Below, piece after piece: positions 20,501 to 29,500 of a stretch of DNA of 64,000 bases. Made by a program: the position numbers and the translations under genes. The stretch spans positions 2,728,001 through 2,792,000 of the forward strand of contig NZ_CP177354.1 in assembly GCF_046844695.1 (NCBI RefSeq), in the 5' to 3' direction. This stretch comes from Pokkaliibacter plantistimulans (GTDB lineage: Bacteria; Pseudomonadota; Gammaproteobacteria; Pseudomonadales; Balneatricaceae). The notes beneath the pieces are model-generated. The model was given only the letters and a program-made list of their open reading frames with translations. It was not told the DNA's origin and searched no databases. Every line of letters starts with the position of its first letter. The stretch's first letter is position 1.

Positions 20501-23500
20501 TGGCCATTGAACAGCAGCAGGTAACGGTGATGCACTTTGTGCCGTCGATGCTGGCCAGCTTCCTCACCGCGCTGGAAGACGGCAAGATTGCCGTCGAGCG
20601 TCTGCGCTCACTCAAATATGTCTTTGCCAGTGGCGAGGCGCTGGATCTGTCGCTGGTGGAGCGTTTCAATCGCCTGCTACATGAGTCAGTCGGTGCCGAG
20701 CTGCACAACCTTTACGGGCCTACTGAAGCCACGGTCGATGTCACCTGGCAGCCCTGTTCTCCGTGGCAGGGCGGTGATAGCGTGCCCATCGGCAAGCCTA
20801 TCGCCAATACCCGCGTGCTGATTCTCGATAGCCAGCAGCAGCCGCTGCCTATTGGTGTGGCCGGTGAGATGATTCTGGCCGGGCCACAGGTAGCGCGGGG
20901 CTATCTCAATCGCCCTGAACTGACGGCGGAACGTTTCCCCGCTGATCCGCAGGTGGCGGATGGCCGCTGGTATCGCACCGGTGATCTGGGGCGCTGGCGC
21001 CGTGATGGCAGCATTGACTATCTGGGCCGTATTGATCATCAGGTCAAGGTGCGCGGTTTCCGTATCGAGTGCGGTGAGATCGAAGCGGTACTGGAGGCGC
21101 ATCCTCGGGTAGAGCGCGCACTGGTGGTCCCCGCTCAAGTAGCCGGGCTGACCGAGTTGCACGCCTATATTCTGCCTGCCAGTGCCAATACAAGTGCAGA
21201 AGCAGAGAGCGTACTGACCAGTGCCGAACTGCGTCAGTGCCTGCGTCTGCAGGTGCCGGAATACATGCTCCCGGCGCGCTTCTTCCAGCTGGCGCATCTG
21301 CCGATGACCAGCAGTGGCAAGGTGGACCGCAAGGCGCTGACGGGTACGCCACTGGATCAGCGTGCACCTGCGGGTGTCTCTGCATCTCAGCCGAGCGACA
21401 CCGTTGCCGGGCTGGAGCAGGAACTGCTGGCTCTCTGGCAGGCCATTCTGCCGGAGGCGCATTTCAGCAAGGATGACGGCTTCTTCGATGCCGGTGGTAA
21501 TTCGCTGTTGCTGCTGCGTCTGTATGACCGGCTGCAACAGCGCTGGCCTGATCTGTTCACCGTAGCCGACCTGTTCAGCCACAGTACCGTGGCGGCACAG
21601 GCACGCTGGCTGGCGGGAGAAGGGGCGCAGGCGACGGTTGCTTCTTCCACCCCGGCGCAGCGGGCGCTGAACGAGCCCATAGCCATTATCGGTATGGCGG
21701 TGCAGGTAGCGGATGCGGAGACACCGCAGCAGCTATGGCAGTTGCTGGCCGAAGGTGCGGATAAGGTGCGGCCTTTGCCTGCTGCCCGTGAGCAGCTGGC
21801 CCGTGAACTGTCGCAAGCACTGGGGCGCACTGCACCACAGCAATTCCGTCAGGCGGCCTATCGTGAGGAGTTGTACGGCTTTGAGCCGCGACGCTTCCGC
21901 ATGGCACCGGCTGATGCCGCGCTGATCGACCCGGAGCAACGGCTGTTTCTGGAAACAGCACAGATGGCGCTGGAGGATGCCGGTTATGGTGGACAGGCGC
22001 TGCGCGGGGATGCCGTAGGCGTGTTCGTCGGTGGTGGCAGCAATATGCTGCACCGACTGGCGCTGGAGCAGGCCGACCTTCACCGTGCCGAGCAGATTTT
22101 TGCCCTCAATGTGCCCTCCAATATCGCCACCCGTCTGTCGTTCCTCAACGACTGGCATGGCCCGGCGGCCTTGCTGGATACCGCCTGTTCATCATCGCTG
22201 GTAGCTGTCCATCAGGCCTGCACCGAGCTGCGAAATGGCCACTGTAAGGTGGCACTGGCGGGAGCGGCCAAGCTGATTCCGCTGCCGTCCGATGCGGCGG
22301 AGGGCTTCACTATCGATTCTTCCACTGCACGTACCCGTGCCTTTGCCGAAGGGGCCGATGGCACCGGCATGGGTGAGGGCAGTGTGGTGTTTCTGCTCAA
22401 GACCCTGAGTGCTGCCGAAGCCGATGGCGATGCGATCCATGCGGTTATTCGTGGCTCGGCTGTCAATCAGGATGGTGCCTCCAGCAGTGCTGCGGCACCC
22501 AATCCGCTGGCACAGGCCAGGGTGATTCAGGCTGCCGCCACGGCTGCTCAGCTGCCGCTGCACAGCCTGTCTTATATCGAGGCCCACGGCACCGGTACGG
22601 CGCTGGGCGATCCTATTGAAATCAGCGGTCTGACTCAGGCTTTTGCTGCCAGTGAAAACCGCACTGATGCAGAACAGCCAAAGGCGCTGATCGGTTCGGT
22701 AAAAGGCAACTTCGGCCATCTCGACCATGCTGCCGGGGGGCTGGGTCTGCTCAAGGCGGTACTCTGCCTGCAATACGATCAGGCACCGCCGCAACCGTTC
22801 TTTACCAAGCCTAACCCTGCCATTGATTTCGATCAGGCGCCGGTGCAGGTAGCGGCGCAGTTGCAACCCTTGCCGGTACGTGGCAATCCGCGCCGGGCGG
22901 GGGTCAGTTCGTTCGGATTGAGCGGTATCAACGCTCATATCGTGGTTGAAGCTGCACCTGTCGCGACGGCTCAAACGACTCAAATGGCTCTGCCGCAGGG
23001 CTGGTCCATTGTGGCCTTGTCGGCAGGCAGCAAAGCAGCCTTGCTGAGCTATGCTCAGGCACTGCTGGGCTGGCTGGCCGAGCGTGAAGCCGGGCAGGCC
23101 GGAGCGCATCTGCTGCCAAATATGGCCATGACCCTGTGTCGTGGACGTGCCGTCATGAGCTGGCGTTTTGCTGTGGCGGTCAGTGACCGGCAGCAACTGA
23201 TGCTGGCCCTGATGCAGCTGCTGGCGGGGGATGACCGAGCGGTCGCGGAAGTCGCTGCCCGGCGTGGGGCAACGTCACCTGCGTTAACTCCGGCGGCGGC
23301 CTGGCATGCCGAACAGACGGATGCCGAGGCGGCCTGTCAGGGCTGGCTGAGCGGTGGCGAACTGGTCTGGCCTGAGCATCTGCCAGCTCGCCGTTGTCAT
23401 CTGCCTTTTGTGCCTTTCAGCCGTCAGCAGTGCAAACCTGCGCTGGCCAAAGGTACGCCGTCGTTCCATCAGCCCTGGTTTAGCGGCCCCACCGCGACCG

Positions 23501-26500
23501 CCGATGCCCAGGTGTTTACGCTGCAGTTACAAGACCCGGCCTGCTGGCCTGCGGCCGAGCATCGCCTCAATGGCAAAGCCACACTGGTGGGCATGGCCTT
23601 GCCCGGTCTGGTAGCTGAGGCGCTGCGCAAGCTGGGCCAGTCCCCTGAAGGGCTGACGCTGACCGGGCTACGTTGGTTGCGTCCGTTGCAGGCCGGTCAG
23701 GGACAGGTCAGCCTGTTGCTGCATGACGATGGCCGTCTGCAGTTGGGGCAGCGCAACAGCCACGGCCGCTGGCTGGTGTCCGCCGAAGGGCACTGGTCTG
23801 TACAGCCTGTGGTGTCGGAGCGGTGGGATGTCACCGCACTGCGGGAGCGTTTCAGTCAGCACCAGCCGATTCCTTCTTTCAGTACCGATCACGGCATACT
23901 GCAGGTCAGTGAACGCTGGGATTGTCGTCGTGCCTTCTGGGCTGACCCGCACAGTGGCGAAGGTCTGGCTTTGCTGGGGCTGGCCAGCCGCTATGAGGCG
24001 GATCTGCAACAGCTGGCACTGCACCCGGCATTGCTGGATGTCGCTGCCAGTCTGGGGATGGCACAGGGGAACAGTGTGCTGTCGGGCTGTGAGTCATTGC
24101 AGCTGCTGTGCGCCTTGCCTGCCGAGGTGCTGGCCATTGGTCGTCGCCACAGCGCAGAGCCGGGCGCGCTGGTGGACATCAGCCTGATCGACCCCTCAAG
24201 CGGTGAGCTGTGCCTGCGGATGAGCGGGTTGCGTTTCGCCCAGCCGGGGCAAGCCGAAGACGCCTTGCCTGCCATTCTGCTGCCGCGCTGGCAAGCGGTG
24301 GAGCAGACGGTGGATCTGCGCTGGCCCGCCGGTACGCTGCTGATTACGGATGAGCACAGTATTGAGGTCTGGCCCTTTGTTCGTTATCTGCCTGCGCAGG
24401 TAAAACGCTGTGCGCTAAACAGTCTCAGTCGTGATGATGTACAGCAGGCACAGCATGTGCTGCTGGCACTGTCCGCCGACAGGCAGCTGGCCGAACGTGC
24501 CGGACAGGCGTTGCAAACCCTGCTGCGCGGCGTCCGGCAATCTTGCCGGGTGCTGGTGCTGGGCAGCGGTGCCTATCGTCTGGATGATCACGACCCCTTA
24601 CAGGTACAGCCTGATGCTGCACTGGCTGCCGGTGTCTGTCTGGCTGCTGGTAAGGAAGAAGCCCTGCTGGAAGTGGGCTATCTGGATATTGCCGCCGAAG
24701 AGGCCATGATCGGCGCGGCGGCATTGCTCAATCAGTCTGACCGACTGGCGGATATCAGCCTGTGGCGCTGTGGTCAGGTCTATCGCCGAGACGTGCAGGC
24801 CGCAGAGGTCGCTGCCACAAGCATGTCAGCACGAAACTGGCCGGAGCAGGGTGTGTGTGTAGTGAGCGGTGGTCTGGGCGGCTTTGCTCTGGCTCTGGCA
24901 CCGGCTTTCAGTGCGCAGGGCAAGGTGAAACTGGCCCTGCTCAGTCGCCGCAGTGAAGCAGAGCTGGAGCCGCAAGCTCAGGCACAACTGGCCGCCCTGC
25001 GTCAGCAAGGCGTGGCACTGCAACTGTACCGCTGCGACGTCAGTGACTATCAACAGCTGGCCGACACCCTGCAGCAGATACGCAGTCAGCTGGGGGCCAT
25101 TACCGCGGTGGTGCATACCGCCGGAGCCGCCGATGGTGGCTTCCTGGCCAAGCGCAGTCTGGCCAGTTTTGCGCCGGTACTGGCGGCCAAAGTGGACGGC
25201 GCACGCCATCTGGATGACCTGACACGGGATGACCCGCTGACGGCCTTTGTACTCTTTGGCAGTCTAACGGCGGTACTGGGGGCGCCGGGGCAGAGTGCCT
25301 ACGCCGCAGCCAACGCCTGGCTGGACAGCTTTGCTGCTTGGCGCCGTGCTGCTGGCAAGCCGGCACTGAGTATCGACTGGTGCGCACTGGCTGAACAGGG
25401 CATGGCAGCACGCTTCAACGTGCCTCTGCACAAAGGGGCGTTTATCACCCCGGCGCAGGCGCCCATCCTCTGGCAACGGGCACTGGCTAGCGGGCAACCA
25501 CAAGTCGTGGTGCTTGACCCGGCGTTACTGACGCAGGCACAGCCGCAGAGCCACGCTCAGCCCGAGCCGTCATCGGTAGCCAAAACCGCTGCGGTACCCG
25601 AGGCTGACGTCGTGCAGACGGCCGTTACAGCAGTCGCACCCGGTACTGCGGATATAAGCCAGACCCTGTGCAACATCTTTGCTGAGGTGCTGGGTTATGA
25701 GCAGATTAGCGTTGACGATGATTTCTATGCGCTGGGGGGCGATTCCATCACCGGCATGCAGATTGTCGAACGGGTCAGCAGGCAAACTGGACTGCAACTG
25801 AGTCTGGCCGACTTGCTGGAGCTGGCCTCGGTGCAGGCCATCATCGCCAGTCTTCCTGCTGCTTCCAAAGCATCTGAACCACTTTCTCTGTCCATGCAGC
25901 CTGCAACGCTGGCAGCACAGCCTGAGCGCCTGGCACAGGCTGAATCCTCACCGACTGATCTGACCACCAGTCTCAGTGCCATCTTTGCCGAGGTGCTGGG
26001 CTATGAGCAGGTCAGTGTCGATGATGATTTCTATGCGCTCGGCGGTGATTCCATCACCGGTATGCAGATTGTCGAGAAGATCGGTCAGCGCACCGGGCAG
26101 CAGCTGAGTCTGGCGGATCTGCTGGAGCTGGCTACCGTCGGGGCACTGGTGCAGAAACTGGCTGGCGACACCGCAGGCACCGATAGCCAGCCACCTGTCG
26201 GTTCGGCTGATACTGATGACAGCGAACAGACGGCGGCAGCTGATCTGAGTGAAGGTGAACGTTTTGCCGGGCGCTATCCGCTGAGTTGGGATCAGCTTGC
26301 GGTGCTGCATGCCGAACAGGCCGGTGAAATGGGCACGGCTTTTAATCTGCCCCATGTGATCAGTCTCAGTGATGAGGTTGACCTTGATCGCCTGCAACGT
26401 GCCATTGTGCAGCTGACGGCACGACAACCTTTGCTCCGGACCTGTCTGGTGTCGGCGCAGGCTGAGGTGCAGTGGGATGACGGCCACGGTGGTGCGGGGC

Positions 26501-29500
26501 GCGGTCAGCCTCAGGCGGACGTGGTAGCGGCTGAATTGCCCCATGCCAGTCCGTCTGCCCTGCAGTCGGAATGGCTGCAGCAGGTGTTGCCACTGTCAGC
26601 TGCCATGCCACAACTGACCGTGGAGCGGGTCGCTGATGAACAGGCGTTGCAGCAGAGAATTAAGGCGTTGCTGCAGCCTTTCGACCTGCTGCAGGGCGTA
26701 CCGGTGCGCTGGAAGGTGCTGGAAGACGGCCAGCAGCGTGTGCTGTTCTTTGATATTCACCACAGTCTGGCTGATGGCAGCAGTATCGAAATGCTGCTGG
26801 CGGAGCTGGGTGCGCTGTATCAGGGGCAGTCACTGCCTGCACCGCGTGGTTATCTCCATGATTACGCCCTGCAATGCCAGCGTGAGCTGGAGCAGGGGGA
26901 AGACCGGCTGCAGCAGTCACGCGATTACTGGCTGGGGCAGTATCAGGGTCCATTACCCCTGCTGGACCTGCCGGCTGACCGGCGTCGTCCCCCGCAGCAC
27001 AGCTATCACGGTGGCATGAGTGGCTTTAACCTGCCACCGGCGCTGGTGCGTGAGGCCCGTACGTTCGCCGCACAGCAGCGGGTCACCATGTTCAGTCTGG
27101 TACTGTCAGCCTGGGCATTGCTGTTGCAGCGTCTGGCTGGTGTGCAGGAGCTGGTGATGGCGGTGCCGGTCGATTCCCGTGATGTCAATGGCTTTATCGG
27201 GGTGCCGGGCATGATGGTGTCACTGCTGCCGCTGCGTCTGCAGGTGGCGGCGCAATCTCGGGTCAGCGAGTTGCTGGCCCATGTTCACCAGCAGCACCGT
27301 CAGGCCATGCGTTACCGGGCATACAGTCTGGGGCAGTTGCTGGAAGAGCTGGCGCCACCTGCTGCACCGGAGCGGACGATGCTGTCTGAGGTGTCACTGT
27401 CTTACATGAATTTCGCCAGTGCCGGCCAGCTCAGTGTTCAGGCGCAAGACGGGCAGGCACCGGCATTTGAGATTCGCGGTCTGGAGCGTCGCCACTGCAA
27501 GAATGATCTGTCGATCTTTGTCCGCGATCAGGCCGAGGGGATCAGCATCGTGCTGGACTACTATGCCGATCTGTTTGACGAAGAACGGATGCAGCGACTG
27601 GGTGAGCAGTTCTGCGAAGTACTGCGGCAGATGGTCGGTAATGGCGATACGCCCCTGTCGGATGTGCCTTTGCTGCCTGCAGCAGAGCGACAGAGGCTGG
27701 CAGACTTCGAGCGGGGCGAGCAACCGCCGTTGCCACTGGGGCAGGGTCTGTTCAAGCTGTTTGCGCAGGCGGTGGCGCAACATGGAGCACAGGCTGCCGT
27801 TAGTGATGAACACCTCAGCCTGAACTACACCGAACTGCAACAGCAGGTGCTGTTGCTGGCCGCCACGTTGCAGGGCGAAGGTGTGCAGCCGGGAGACTGG
27901 GTGGCGTTGCATTGCCAGCGCGGTGTGCCTGCGATTGTGGCGGTGCTGGCGATTGTGGCGCTGGGGGCTGCCTACGTGCCGCTTGATCCGGCGTTCCCGG
28001 CGGCACGGAACCGGCTGATTTTGCAGGACAGTGGCTGCCGACTGGCGCTGGTTGACCAGCAGGGGGCTGACGCGCTGGCTGATCAGCCCGTTACCCTGTT
28101 ATGCATGACTTCAGCGGGCAAAGAGGAGCTGGGTCTGGTAACTGGCCAGCTGCTGCGCATCGAGTCAGGAACGGCCCGAGCATTACTGCCTGCCACTGAG
28201 TTGCGGTTGCCGCAGCCGGATGACGTGGATAATCTGCCGGTGTATCTGATGTACACCTCCGGCTCTACTGGTGTGCCTAAGGGCGTGGTCATTACCCAGC
28301 AGGCGGTAGTGCGTCTGTTACATGGGGGTGAGGCGCTGCAGCCTCGTGCGGGCGAGCGGGTCGGGCAGGCCGGGCCGCTGGCTTTTGATGCTTCCACCTT
28401 TGAAATCTGGAATACCCTGCTGCGTGGTGCACACCTGTGCATCATCGATTACCCGTTGCTGCTGGACCCCGGTACTTTAGGGCAGGCGTTGCAACGCTGG
28501 CAGATTGAGCGAATGTTCATGACCGTCAGCCTGTTCAATCGTCAGGTAGACCACGATCCAGCCAGCTTCCGTACCCTGCGTACGTTGCTGGTCGGTGGTG
28601 AGGCGCTCAGTCTGCCTCATATCCGGCGCTTGCTGCTGGCCTGTCCGCAGGTGCAGTGCTGGAACGGCTATGGTCCTACCGAGTGCACCACCTTTGCCAC
28701 CCTCTATCCCATCACCCGTCAGCAACTGGCTGGGCAGGAAGGCGGCGTGCCTATCGGCCGGCCCTTGGCTCACACGCAAGCCGTCATCCTCGATGGTCTG
28801 GGCCAGCGTGCAGCCATCGGCGTCTGGGGCGAACTGTATCTGGGCGGTCTCGGTCTGGCGCGCGAATACTGGCAGCAGCCTGAGCGCACCGCCGAACGCT
28901 TTGTCAGTGATCCTGAGCAGCCGTCACAACGACTGTACCGTACGGGTGACCGGGCGCGCTGGCGCAGTGATGGCCAGATCGAGTTTGGCGGGCGCAATGA
29001 CAGCCAGATCAAGTTGCGCGGTCTGCGCATTGAGCTGGAAGAAATCGAACAGGTGCTGGCTGATGCGCCGGGTGTTGCCAGTGTGGCGGTGCTCTGTCAT
29101 GAGCAAAGCCTGCTGGCTTTCATTACGCCCAGTGAACAGGCTCAGCCTCTGCAGGCTGCCAGTCTGCGCGCCTGGCTGGGGCAGCGACTACCTGCATTCA
29201 TGCTGCCGTCACGTTGGTGGCAGTTGTCGGCCCTGCCGCTGACCGCTAACGGCAAAACTGACAGCCGTACTTTGCTGAGCTGGCTGGAGCAGCCTGAGCG
29301 ACTGACCGAATTGCCGCTGGGCAGCCAGCGCGCTGGCGCTGATGATCAGAGTGAGATGCACTTGAGCGACGCGGAGCGTCTGGTTGCGGAGGTGTTCAGT
29401 GAAGTGTTTGCTCAGCCAGTGGATGACCCGGCGACCAGCTTTATTGATCTGGGCGGTCACAGTCTGCTGGCTATCCGGGTAGTCAATCGTCTGGCACAGC

